A DNA stretch of 9,256 nt from JAIVGV01 sp035295985 (GCA_035295985.1 DATHBT010000063.1:1-9256); one strand, 5' to 3'; counted from the first letter of the stretch, positions 1 through 6,753 are shown. Notes: generated from the sequence alone by a model not told the origin. Program-made: numbers and translations.

Positions 1-423
1 GACTTCTGCGCCCGCCTCCCGTCGGCGCGCGAGCGCGGCGAGCCGTTCGCACGCCGAGAGCCGCGCCGCGCGCAGTTCCGCCGCGGCCTCACGCGCGGAC
101 GCGCGCGGGACGAGTTCGAGCCGCGCTCTCTCCGCGCCGCCGCGCCGCGTGACCGCGAGCACGAGCCTGTCGCCCGCCGACTCGCAGCCGGCCACGCGCC
201 ACACGCTCAACCCCGCGTCCGACCAGAACGAGAAGTGCAGCGCGCCGCACGCGAGCCGCAGCTCCCACTCGCCGCGCCTCACAGACACCGGCGCGCGCAT
301 CACGCGCGTGGCCGCGCGCGACAGACGCTCCTCAGAGCACAACCACTCGGCGCGCGCCTCCAATCGTTCGCGCAGAATCTCGTGCGCCTCTTCCCTGTCC
401 CGCTGATTCGTGAGGAGCTTCAT
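1..423 (-). CDS. Hypothetical protein, N-terminal 141 residues (3' end outside window)
   Basis: An open frame runs on the minus strand from an ATG at 423 to the window edge with no stop, giving 141 codons. The translation starts MKLLTNQRDREEAHEILRE and continues with a charged, probably helical segment (about residues 6-45), then a Trp-containing, strand-like middle (RRGEWELRLACGALHFSFWSD, about 54-73), then an Arg/Ala/Glu-rich helix towards the cut end. It has no signal peptide, membrane segment or catalytic motif that I can recognise. The mix of Trp, Phe and acidic residues looks like a real protein, unlike the Arg/Ser/Ala-rich plus-strand readings of the same bases. There is no clear Shine-Dalgarno before the ATG. 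The gene is divergent from the thiolase across a 153-bp gap. Function unknown; the family may be peculiar to acidobacteria, but that is only an impression. Confidence 0.6.
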   Translation of the reverse strand, partial: MKLLTNQRDREEAHEILRERLEARAEWLCSEERLSRAATRVMRAPVSVRRGEWELRLACGALHFSFWSDAGLSVWRVAGCESAGDRLVLAVTRRGGAERARLELVPRASAREAAAELRAARLSACERLAALARRREAGAEV

Positions 424-576
424 CGGTCGTGCTGCTTCGCCGTCCGCGGCGCGGGCGTGTTAAGATCGCGGGCAGCGTAACAGGCCAGAAGCGGCGGGTG
501 TGGGCGCGAGCGGAGTTTCCGCGGTCACACCCGTCGCTCTCCGTTCGCGCGGATTCTAAGTCGAAAGGGTGTCGGG
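424..576. other. Divergent intergenic region between hypothetical gene and thiolase gene
   Basis: This gap must hold the promoters of both flanking genes. The only AT-rich island is GTGTTAAGATCG around 458-469. TAAGAT (461-466) could be a poor -10 for the thiolase, with TTCGCC (436-441) 19 bp upstream as a poor -35. No strong sigma-70 match, operator or RNA gene is visible. Confidence 0.3.
564..576 (+). promoter_or_regulatory. Ribosome binding site of the thiolase gene
   Basis: AAAGGG at 564-569 lies 7 bases before the ATG at 577. It supports this start over the internal methionines. Confidence 0.5.
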
Positions 577-1764
577 ATGAAAGAGGTTTACCTTGTCGGC
601 GCAGTCCGCACGCCCATCGGCCGCTTCGGCGGCGCGCTCGCCGGGACGACCGCCGCGGAACTCGGCGCGGTCGCTGCGAAAGCGAGCCTGGAGCGCGCGG
701 GCCTTCGGCCGGGCGACGTGCAGGAAGTCATCTGGGGCTGCGCGCGGCAGGCCGGGACGGGGCCGAACCTCGCGCGGCAGATCACCTACCGCGCCGGAGC
801 GCCCGAGACCGTGCCCGCCTTCACGGTCAACCAGGCGTGCGGGTCGGGGCTGAAGGCGATCATCCTCGCCGCCCAGGAAATCCTGCTCGGGCGCGCGTCG
901 GCGGTGCTCGCGGGCGGCGTGGAGAACATGTCGCGCGTGCCGTACTTGGCGGAGGGGGCGCGCTGGGGCATGAAGATGGGGAACGTCGATCTCGTTGACG
1001 GGATGTACCGCGACGGCTTCCACGATCCGCTCTCAGGCCAACTGATGGGCGAGACGGCCGAGAACCTCGTCCGCAAATACGAAATCACGCGCGACGAGCA
1101 GGACGAGTTCGCCCTCCGCTCGCAGCGGCGCGCGGCCGACGCGATTGACTCCGGCCGCTTCGACGACGAACTGACGCCCGTCGAGATCAAGGGCCGCAAG
1201 GGCGAGACGATCCAGTTTTCGCGCGACGAGCACCCGCGGGCCGACACCTCAATCGACAGTCTGCGTAAACTCCCGCCCGTCTTCTCGAAGGACGGCACGG
1301 TCACGGCCGGCAACTCTTCAGGGATCACGGACGGCGCGGCGGCGGTCGTCGTGATGGACGACACGGCGCTCAAGGCCACGCGCGGCGGGACGCAGCGGCT
1401 GGCGCGCATCGTCGATTACGAAATCGCGGGCGTCGCGCCGGAGATCATGGGCATCGGCCCCGTGCCGGCCGTGCGCGCGCTGCTCGCGCGGCAGAAGCTC
1501 GCGCTCTCGGACGTCGATCTCGTCGAACTCAACGAAGCCTTCGCCGCGCAGGTCATCGCCTGCGACCGCGAGCTGGGCCTCGACGCGGAGCGCCTTAACG
1601 TCAACGGCGGGGCAATCGCGCTCGGCCACCCCATCGGCTGCACGGGCGTCCGCATCACGACGACGCTGCTCCACGAGATGGAGCGGCGCGGGGCCCGTCG
1701 CGGCCTCGCCACGCTCTGCGTCTCCGGCGGCCTGGGGCTGGCGCTGCTCGTCGAGAGCGTGTGA
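577..1764 (+). CDS. Acetyl-CoA acetyltransferase (thiolase family)
   Basis: 395 residues, the usual length for a bacterial thiolase. This cytosolic enzyme condenses two acetyl-CoA to acetoacetyl-CoA (biosynthetic thiolase) or cleaves 3-ketoacyl-CoA (degradative thiolase). The family landmarks are all present: the N-terminal VRTPIGRFGG (10-19), the nucleophile Cys88 in NQACGSG, the NEAF motif at 319-322, the catalytic His351 in GGAIALGHPIGCTG (344-357), and the acid/base Cys381 in CVSGGLG. The EIMGIGPVPA stretch (289-298) is typical of the C-terminal thiolase domain. It is therefore expected to be active. An AAAGGG site 7 bases upstream fixes the start. No other beta-oxidation, polyhydroxyalkanoate or mevalonate gene is adjacent, so the pathway cannot be read from context. 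The sequence looks closer to acetoacetyl-CoA thiolases (AtoB/PhaA type) than to FadA, but I would not assign a symbol. Confidence 0.95.
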   Translation: MKEVYLVGAVRTPIGRFGGALAGTTAAELGAVAAKASLERAGLRPGDVQEVIWGCARQAGTGPNLARQITYRAGAPETVPAFTVNQACGSGLKAIILAAQEILLGRASAVLAGGVENMSRVPYLAEGARWGMKMGNVDLVDGMYRDGFHDPLSGQLMGETAENLVRKYEITRDEQDEFALRSQRRAADAIDSGRFDDELTPVEIKGRKGETIQFSRDEHPRADTSIDSLRKLPPVFSKDGTVTAGNSSGITDGAAAVVVMDDTALKATRGGTQRLARIVDYEIAGVAPEIMGIGPVPAVRALLARQKLALSDVDLVELNEAFAAQVIACDRELGLDAERLNVNGGAIALGHPIGCTGVRITTTLLHEMERRGARRGLATLCVSGGLGLALLVESV

Positions 1765-1987
1765 GCGTCGGGCCGGCTCGCCGCGTCGTCAGGGCCGTTA
1801 ACACTTCGGGCCGCGCCCGCGTCCTACGATTTCGCGGGTCGGGGTTCTGCGACGACCGGGCCGCGTGCGAAGCGGGCCAACGCACGCCAGACGCGCGGCA
1901 TCGGACGTTCGCCACTCCCCCGAAATTGTCGGTACGAAACGAAGGGCAGCCCCGCCGGATCGGTCGCCCGAACGTGAGGTGAAAGGC
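1765..1987 (+). other. Intergenic region upstream of the secreted hypothetical gene
   Basis: A 223-bp gap suggests that the next gene has its own promoter. TTAACA (1798-1803) resembles a -35 and TACGAT (1825-1830) a -10, but the 21-bp spacer is too long for a normal sigma-70 promoter. No strong terminator for the thiolase gene is evident. Just before the next start, GAGGTGA (1976-1982) is a good Shine-Dalgarno. Confidence 0.3.
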
Positions 1988-1990
1988 TTG
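1976..1990 (+). promoter_or_regulatory. Ribosome binding site that fixes a TTG start
   Basis: GAGGTGA (1976-1982) sits 5 bases before TTG at 1988-1990. It points to the TTG start rather than the in-frame GTG at 1865, because the TTG reading begins with a clean signal peptide. Confidence 0.6.
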
Positions 1991-3055
1991 AGCAACAGGA
2001 ATCTGACAAGGAAGGGCTTCGCAATCTTCGCCGCGGTCGCCGCGGCAGTCAGCGCGCTCGCCGCGACGGCCGGCGCGCAGTCGCCGCGCGGCGGCCAGAC
2101 GGCCGCGCGCACCGCCGCCGCCCGGTCGCAGTCAGCGCAGGCCGACATCGTCGCAGCCTTGCCCGCGTCGGACGCGGTGCTCGTCGTGGACACGCGGCGG
2201 CTCCTGACGGAAGGGCTGCCGCGCGCCTTCAACAACGACGCGGCGGAGATGGCGCGCGTCAACTCGGAGATCGACGAGTTCAATAAGAAGTACGGCCTGA
2301 ACGCGCGCGACTTCGAGCGCGTCGCCGTCGGCACGTCGTTCGGTCAGACGGCGTCGAACGCCACGACGATGGACACGGTCGCCGTCATGCGCGGGCGCTT
2401 CGAGACCGGCGCGCTCGTCGCCGCGGCGCGCACGGCCGCCAACGGCAAGCACCGGCAGGAGCAGCACGGCGGCAAGACCATCCACGTCTTCGACCTCAAC
2501 CATCAGCCGCGTATGAAGCTCCTCGGCCTCTTCAACGTGCGGCTGACGGAGCTGGCCTTCGCGCCGCTCGACGCGAACACGCTCGCCGTCGGGAAACTGT
2601 CGCGCGTGCGCGCGGCCATCGACGCGGCGGCGGGCCGCGGGCGGTTGTCGGCCGAGGTGGCCTCGCTCGCAACGCGCAACTCGGGCGCGATCATCGGCAT
2701 CGGCGGGAACGTGCCCCCGGCAACGACGCGCGGGATCGAGCTGATGAGCGCGGAGATCAGCCGCAGTGTCGCCTCGATCCGGCAGTTCTACGGCTCGGTC
2801 GCGCCGACGCAGTCGGGCTTCCAGATGCAGACGGTGCTGCGCACCGAGACCCCGGCCGCGGCGCGCACGCTCAGCGAGACCGTCGCCGGGTTGAAGCAGC
2901 TCGCGCCCTTCCTCATCTCGCGGATGCCCGAGCCGCGCGCCGGACTCCTGCGCGGCGTGGTCGGGGCCACGCGCGTCACGTCCGCGGGCACCGAGGTGCA
3001 GATCGATCTCGCGCTGGCGCAGGACGCCATTGCCGCGCTGATCGAGGCGTTCTGA
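1988..3055 (+). CDS. Secreted protein of unknown function (355 aa, TTG start)
   Basis: The start is chosen at TTG 1988, which has a strong GAGGTGA ribosome site and gives an ideal signal peptide: a basic N-region (SNRNLTRKG), a hydrophobic core (about 11-28) and a probable cleavage site after AGA (residue 30), so the product is likely periplasmic or exported. A low-complexity Ala/Arg/Gln linker (31-51) leads to the mature domain. That domain opens with LPASDAVLVVDTRRLLTEGLPRA (58-80) and continues with YGLNARDFERVAVG (102-115) and a segment ELAFAPLDANTLAVGK (188-203). It ends in alternating strand-like segments. The 'potential to be a value or threshold' style of repeated alpha/beta segments recalls uncharacterised secreted acidobacterial proteins, but I recognise no named domain and see no catalytic motif. 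It follows the thiolase by 223 bp and is probably a separate unit. The GC-rich hairpins after the stop may end its transcript. Confidence 0.8.
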   Translation: MSNRNLTRKGFAIFAAVAAAVSALAATAGAQSPRGGQTAARTAAARSQSAQADIVAALPASDAVLVVDTRRLLTEGLPRAFNNDAAEMARVNSEIDEFNKKYGLNARDFERVAVGTSFGQTASNATTMDTVAVMRGRFETGALVAAARTAANGKHRQEQHGGKTIHVFDLNHQPRMKLLGLFNVRLTELAFAPLDANTLAVGKLSRVRAAIDAAAGRGRLSAEVASLATRNSGAIIGIGGNVPPATTRGIELMSAEISRSVASIRQFYGSVAPTQSGFQMQTVLRTETPAAARTLSETVAGLKQLAPFLISRMPEPRAGLLRGVVGATRVTSAGTEVQIDLALAQDAIAALIEAF

Positions 3056-3070
3056 GACGGCCCGCTTGTA

Positions 3071-3142
3071 GCCCCGCGCAGGGCGACACACAGTAGCAGC
3101 CCCGAAGGGGCGCGATGTAATAGCCGGGGGCAACGCCCCCGG
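3071..3142. repeat. GC-rich palindrome cluster, left part (REP-like)
   Basis: Three small hairpins follow one another. GCCC(3071-3074)/GGGC(3081-3084) is the first. GCCCC(3099-3103)-GAA-GGGGC(3107-3111) is the second. CCGGGGGC(3124-3131)-AAC-GCCCCCGG(3135-3142) is the third, a perfect 8-bp stem. Short spacers containing GTAGC or ATAGC separate them. The arrangement resembles repetitive extragenic palindromes and could also stop transcription after the secreted-protein gene. No poly-T tail follows. Confidence 0.6.
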
Positions 3143-3162
3143 TAACGTGACCGCAAAATCGT

Positions 3163-3225
3163 CGAAGCCCCGGAGGGGCGGAATAAATGATCGACGCGAT
3201 CCTATTCCGCCCCCCGGGGCTTTCG
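3163..3225 (+). terminator. Long imperfect hairpin with nested palindromes, possible terminator
   Basis: The two 23-base arms (3163-3185 and 3203-3225) are inverted copies that differ only by one unpaired A in each arm and small shifts. The arms contain GCCCC-GGA-GGGGC (3167-3179) and end in GGAATA/TATTCC. Inside the loop a further perfect hairpin, GATCG(3189-3193)-ACG-CGATC(3197-3201), stacks on top. The sequence after the stem is TTTCGG...GTTTTA, a weak T-rich tail. It may act as terminator for the upstream plus-strand gene, or it may be a pair of REP-like units in inverted orientation. Confidence 0.5.
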
Positions 3226-3249
3226 GTCTGTTTTATGGTCAGACGTTCT

Positions 3250-3313
3250 GGGGCCTCGCCCCGAGCTGTCGTATGACGCCCCTCGCGGGGCTGCTTCCGC
3301 CGCGCGAGGGGCG
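3250..3313 (-). terminator. Hairpins at the 3' end of the foldase gene
   Basis: CGCCCCTCGCG (3277-3287) and CGCGAGGGGCG (3303-3313) form a perfect 11-bp stem with a 15-base loop, 21 bases beyond the foldase stop on the minus strand. The left arm also overlaps an alternative stem, GCCCC(3278-3282)-TCGC-GGGGC(3287-3291). A third stem, GGGGC(3250-3254)-CTC-GCCCC(3258-3262), lies beyond. There is no T-run, so intrinsic termination is uncertain. The stems share the GCCCC/GGGGC core of the rest of the cluster. Confidence 0.45.
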
Positions 3314-3334
3314 TGCGGCCGAAAGCGCGCCGAG

Positions 3335-5326
3335 TTACGGCAGGTCAGGCGCTTCGAGAGCGTCGGCCGTGCCGGCGCGCTTGAGCACGTCCTCGTTGAT
3401 CCTGATCTGGTTCTCGCGTTCGAGCCTCGCCTTGACTTCCGCGACGTAGTCCTCGAAGACGTTGGAGCGGCGCGTGCTGAGCATCGACTCGGTCAACTGA
3501 TCGCGCTGCGCGGCGAACTCGGTCGGGTCGGGGTCTTTGCGCTTGTCCGCGGCGACGACCAGCCACGTGTCGCCCATCTTAACCGGGCGGCGCGAGACCT
3601 CGCCCTCCTTGAGCGCGAGGATCGCCTCGTCGGCCTCGGGGCTGGTGCCGGCCTCCTCGATGGGCGTCGAGATGCGGTACTGCGGGAGCGTCGCCGTCTT
3701 CAGGCCCAGCTTTTCGGCGGCGGCCTTGAGGGCGGCGGGCGTCGCGGCGTTCGCCAGTTCCTTCGCCGTCTCTTCGAGCTGCGAGCGGGCGCGCTCCTGC
3801 CTGACGCGGCCGACGACCTGCTCGCGCACCTCGGAGAGGTCGGGGATGCGCGGCTCGCGCTTCTCGACGAGCGCGGGGACGGCGAAGCCGTTCGAGATGG
3901 CGACGCGGTCGCCGATGTCGCCCGCGTTCTCCAGCGGCTTGATCGCCTCCTCGAAGGTCGGGTTGCTGCCGATGTTCGGGACGTTGTCGCCCGGCTTGAC
4001 GAAGGGCGTCTCCCTGATCATCTCGGCCGGCGTCATGTTGGCCTCGGCCGCGAACTCCTGCGCCACCTTCTGGAAGTCCTTCGTCTCCTTCAGGCGCGCC
4101 GCGACGCGGGCGGCCAGCTCGGCCGCGGCCCGGTAGCCGCGCGTGTTGCGCTGCGAGACGAGCAGCTCGGGCTTCGCCTCCTCGAAGGTCTTCTCAATCG
4201 ACTCGCCGCGGCGGAAGATGTAGTAGGTGTCGCCGTACTTGACGGGGTCGTTAATCTGCCCCTCGACCAACTGGAAGACCTGCTGCACGGCCGGGTCTTT
4301 CGATCCCTGACGCTGGCGGACGGGCGCGGGGAGCCACCCGCCGTTCCTGGCCGTCGCCGGGTCTTCCGAGTTCCCGCGCGCGACCTCCGCGAACTTCTCG
4401 GCCGGCACGACCAGACTCGCGCCGCCCCCGCGCAGCTCCGCGGCGAGTCGCGTCGCCTTTTCCAGCACGGTCGCGTCGAGTTTCGGGTCGGCCACCTTCA
4501 GGACGATCTGCTGCGCCTTCACGCCGGCCACCTTGTTCTCCGGCTTGATCTGATCGTAGGCGGCGCGCAGGTCGGCGTCCGAGATGTTGAGTTTCGCGCC
4601 GGCCTTGTTCTGATCTATGAAGAGGTAGCGGATCTTCTTCTGCGGTTCGAGGAAGCGGAACTCGGCCTTGTGCTCCTCGAAGTACTTTTGCAGCTCCTCC
4701 TCGGAAGGCTCGAAGCGGGCGGCCAGCTTGTCGGCCGAGACGGCCGCGTAGGTCAGATCGAAGACGGTGTTCTTGCGCCGCCAGTCCTCCTCGACCTCCT
4801 TCTCCCCGACCGTCACGCCGGCCGTGACGAAGGCGCGCAGCTTCTCGGCCGCGATCTCGTCGCGCAGCGCGTCCTCGAAGCGGGCGACGCTGCCGAAGCG
4901 CGCCGTCACCGAGTCGCGGTAGCGCTCGATCCCGACGAACTTGCCCGAAGGGTCTTTAAACTGCTCGCGGATCTTCGCCGCGACCTCGGCGTCCGAGGCG
5001 GCGAGGCCGAGGCGCTCGGCCTCCTGCGCGACGATCTTGCCGCGGATCATGCCGTTGAGCATCGAGCGGTCGTTGAGGCCCAACTGCGCGAGGCTGATCT
5101 GCCCGCCGAACTGCTGCTGGTAGGCCTCCTTCTGGCGGTTCAGGTCGCCGACCGTGACCTCGTCGCCGCGCACGCGCGCCAGCACCTCGTTGTTCGAGGC
5201 CGCCGAGGCCAGACCCTGGTTGCGGCTCGGCGCGTAGAAGAAGACGAGGCTGAGGCCCATCAGCCCGGCGAAGATGACGAGAACGTACTTGTTGGCCCGC
5301 TTCATGCGGCTGATCTGCTTGAGCAT
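3335..5326 (-). CDS. Membrane-anchored SurA/PpiD-type peptidyl-prolyl isomerase (foldase)
   Basis: 663 residues, close to E. coli PpiD (about 620). A short basic N-terminus is followed by one membrane span (about 14-31), which would anchor the protein in the inner membrane with the rest in the periplasm. Next comes a helical SurA/PpiD N-terminal chaperone region (about 45-180; EVLARVRGDEVTVGDL, then NGMIRGKIVAQEAERLGL), and then a parvulin-like rotamase domain (about 266-375) with the hallmark NSEDPATARNGGWL (319-332). A second, degenerate parvulin-like stretch (about 400-500) and a helical C-terminus follow. The family assists folding of exported proteins. The parvulin His positions are replaced (Gln273 in AQQIVL, Tyr369 in TYYIF), as expected of a chaperone-like rather than catalytic domain. 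M1 is preferred over M8: GGGGAAA lies about 7 bases upstream. The gene is divergent from the TerC gene and stands alone. Confidence 0.88.
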   Translation of the reverse strand: MLKQISRMKRANKYVLVIFAGLMGLSLVFFYAPSRNQGLASAASNNEVLARVRGDEVTVGDLNRQKEAYQQQFGGQISLAQLGLNDRSMLNGMIRGKIVAQEAERLGLAASDAEVAAKIREQFKDPSGKFVGIERYRDSVTARFGSVARFEDALRDEIAAEKLRAFVTAGVTVGEKEVEEDWRRKNTVFDLTYAAVSADKLAARFEPSEEELQKYFEEHKAEFRFLEPQKKIRYLFIDQNKAGAKLNISDADLRAAYDQIKPENKVAGVKAQQIVLKVADPKLDATVLEKATRLAAELRGGGASLVVPAEKFAEVARGNSEDPATARNGGWLPAPVRQRQGSKDPAVQQVFQLVEGQINDPVKYGDTYYIFRRGESIEKTFEEAKPELLVSQRNTRGYRAAAELAARVAARLKETKDFQKVAQEFAAEANMTPAEMIRETPFVKPGDNVPNIGSNPTFEEAIKPLENAGDIGDRVAISNGFAVPALVEKREPRIPDLSEVREQVVGRVRQERARSQLEETAKELANAATPAALKAAAEKLGLKTATLPQYRISTPIEEAGTSPEADEAILALKEGEVSRRPVKMGDTWLVVAADKRKDPDPTEFAAQRDQLTESMLSTRRSNVFEDYVAEVKARLERENQIRINEDVLKRAGTADALEAPDLP

Positions 5327-5438
5327 CGATTAATTTCCCCGAATCTTAAACTGAGAATTTGGCGGCAGGCCGCCCGACGCGGCAGACGGGCGCGGCCGGA
5401 CGCCACAGAAGATAACGGGCCGCCCCCGCGAACCGCGA

Positions 5439-5468
5439 ATTGTAATCGACGCGTGAGCGCGGCGGCAA
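5439..5468 (-). promoter_or_regulatory. Probable sigma-70 promoter of the foldase gene
   Basis: On the minus strand, TTGCCG (5468-5463) and TACAAT (5444-5439) are separated by 18 bases. The -10 matches the consensus at five of six positions and the -35 at four of six. Transcription would start near 5432 and leave a leader of roughly 105 bases. A hairpin GGCGGC-AG-GCCGCC (5361-5374) and a minus-strand TTAAGAT (5349-5343) fall in that leader. Confidence 0.4.
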
Positions 5469-5477
5469 ACGGCGGAA

Positions 5478-5608
5478 GGAGAGGTTAGAGGTTAGTTAAG
5501 AAGAGAGGGAGAATTTGAGGGGGTCGGAGTTTGAGGCCCCCGAATTCTTAAGATTCAATCACGAATCTCTGATCTAACCTCTAACCTCTAACCTCTAGCC
5601 TCTCCCCT
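5478..5608. repeat. Inverted-repeat element with tandem heptamers (element 1)
   Basis: The left arm GGAGAGGTTAGAGGTTAG (5478-5495) is the reverse complement of 5588-5605 at 17 of 18 bases. The right side is a tandem heptamer run: CTAACCT three times (5574-5594), then CTAGCCT and CTCCCCT (5595-5608). Further pairing is nested inside: TTAAGAA(5496-5502)/TTCTTAA(5545-5551), GGGGG(5519-5523)/CCCCC(5537-5541) and AGATTC(5551-5556)/GAATCT(5563-5568). A near-direct repeat, GAATTTGAGG (5511-5520) and GAGTTTGAGG (5527-5536), is also present. The element is AT- and purine-rich against a very GC-rich background. It ends 17 bases before the TerC ATG. Its role is unknown. Confidence 0.8.
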
Positions 5609-5612
5609 GTTG

Positions 5613-5625
5613 TATCATCCCGCCC
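5613..5625 (+). promoter_or_regulatory. Possible -10 element giving a leaderless TerC transcript
   Basis: TATCAT (5613-5618) matches the -10 consensus at five of six positions and ends 7 bases before the ATG at 5626, so transcription would start at or very near the start codon. No -35 is seen, because that position lies in the heptamer repeat. No Shine-Dalgarno precedes the ATG. Confidence 0.3.
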
Positions 5626-6753
5626 ATGCAAGACTCCATCTGGCTGTGGGCCGGTTTCACGGCCTTCATCCTGCTCATGCTCGCCATCGACCTGGGCCTC
5701 TTCAACCGCAAGGCCCACGCCGTCACGTACAGGCAGTCGGTCATCTGGAGCATCGTCTGGGTCTCGCTGGCCCTCCTCTTCACCGGCGTCGTTTACTGGC
5801 GCTGCTCCGAGCCGGGCGTCTGCCACGCGCCGCCGAACGAGGCCATCTTCCAGTACCTGACCGGCTACATCATCGAGCTGTCGCTCTCGGTCGATAACCT
5901 GTTCGTCTTCCTCCTGCTCTTCTCCTACTTCAAAGTCCCGGCCAAGTACCAGCACCGCGTCCTGTTCTGGGGCGTGCTCGGCGCGCTCGTCATGCGCGCC
6001 GTGATGATCGGCATCGGCGCGGTTCTGATCGAGAAGTTCCACTGGATCATCTACCTCTTCGGCGCGTTCCTCGTCTATACCGGCGTCAAGATGTTCAGGC
6101 AGGACGAGACGGACGTTGACCCGGAGCACTCGCCGATCGTGCGTTTCGTCCGCCGCTTCATCCCCATCGCGCGCGGCTACGACGGGCAGAAGTTTTTCAC
6201 CCGCGTTGACGGCAAGCTCCACGGCACGCTCCTGCTGCTCGTGCTCGCGACCGTCGAGTTCACCGACCTGGTCTTCGCCGTGGACTCGATCCCGGCTATC
6301 TTCGGCATCACGACCGACCCGTTCATCGTCTATACCTCAAACGTCTTCGCCATCCTCGGCCTGCGCACCTTCTACTTCCTGCTCGCGGGCGTGGTCGAGA
6401 AGTTCCACTACCTGAAGGTGGGCCTCGCCGTCGTGCTCACATTCGTCGGCGTCAAGATGCTGACCGAGGGGTTCGTCCACGACTACGTCAGCAAGGGCAC
6501 GATCATCCTGATCTCGCTCGGCTTCGTCGTGACCGTGCTCGTCGCCTCCGTCATCGCCTCGCTCATCTGGCCCAAGGAGGCCGAGACGCACATCGAGGTC
6601 GAGCTGCCCGAAGGCTTCGGCTCGCCCTTCGACGACGACCAGGGCCGCCTCGGCGGCGACGAGCGGCTCGCAAGCGGCGCGGCGGCGACGGCGGTCGGCA
6701 CGGACGCGGGCGACGAGCAGCAGCCGGCCCTCAAGACCGGCGGATCGGCTTAA
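5626..6753 (+). CDS. TerC/Alx-family integral membrane protein
   Basis: 375 residues with about nine hydrophobic spans (roughly 5-24, 39-58, 76-101, 112-135, 139-157, 199-226, 233-257, 263-281 and 291-315), as in the TerC family of inner-membrane proteins. Both family signatures are clear: ELSLSVDNLFVF (84-95) with Glu84 and Asp90, and VEFTDLVFAVDSIPAIFGIT (210-229) with Glu211, Asp214 and Asp220. These acidic residues lie in the membrane and are thought to handle metal ions. Members such as E. coli Alx are linked to manganese export and pH response, and TerC itself to tellurite resistance. The hydrophilic tail after about residue 317 is acidic and then low in complexity. The gene has its own terminator and no ter-operon neighbour, so the Alx-like housekeeping role is more likely than tellurite resistance. 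Substrate not certain. Confidence 0.93.
   Translation: MQDSIWLWAGFTAFILLMLAIDLGLFNRKAHAVTYRQSVIWSIVWVSLALLFTGVVYWRCSEPGVCHAPPNEAIFQYLTGYIIELSLSVDNLFVFLLLFSYFKVPAKYQHRVLFWGVLGALVMRAVMIGIGAVLIEKFHWIIYLFGAFLVYTGVKMFRQDETDVDPEHSPIVRFVRRFIPIARGYDGQKFFTRVDGKLHGTLLLLVLATVEFTDLVFAVDSIPAIFGITTDPFIVYTSNVFAILGLRTFYFLLAGVVEKFHYLKVGLAVVLTFVGVKMLTEGFVHDYVSKGTIILISLGFVVTVLVASVIASLIWPKEAETHIEVELPEGFGSPFDDDQGRLGGDERLASGAAATAVGTDAGDEQQPALKTGGSA

Noticed and set aside
149..480. Plus-strand open frames of 85 and 81 aa near the left end
   Set aside because: Ser/Arg/His-rich composition; the minus-strand frame from 423 reads like a normal protein over the same bases.
429..998. 189-aa plus-strand open frame overlapping the thiolase start
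   Set aside because: Almost entirely Arg/Gly/Ala and out of frame with the thiolase, whose catalytic motifs are intact.
1865..1987. Longer version of the secreted protein from GTG 1865
   Set aside because: It would add 41 Arg/Pro-rich residues before a clean signal peptide, and the good ribosome site lies directly before TTG 1988.
2132..3133. 333-aa minus-strand open frame opposite the secreted-protein gene
   Set aside because: Arg-rich low-complexity composition with no fold-like pattern, whereas the plus strand has signal peptide and ribosome site.
3147..3449. 100-aa plus-strand open frame in the convergent gap
   Set aside because: It is made of palindromic repeat DNA and runs into the 3' end of the foldase gene antisense.
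4670..5488. 272-aa plus-strand open frame opposite the foldase gene
   Set aside because: Leu/Arg/Ala/Asp-rich antisense shadow of a well-recognised protein.
5327..5625. yybP-ykoY manganese riboswitch upstream of the TerC/Alx gene
   Set aside because: E. coli alx has one, but I cannot find its conserved loops here, and the visible structure is the heptamer inverted repeat.
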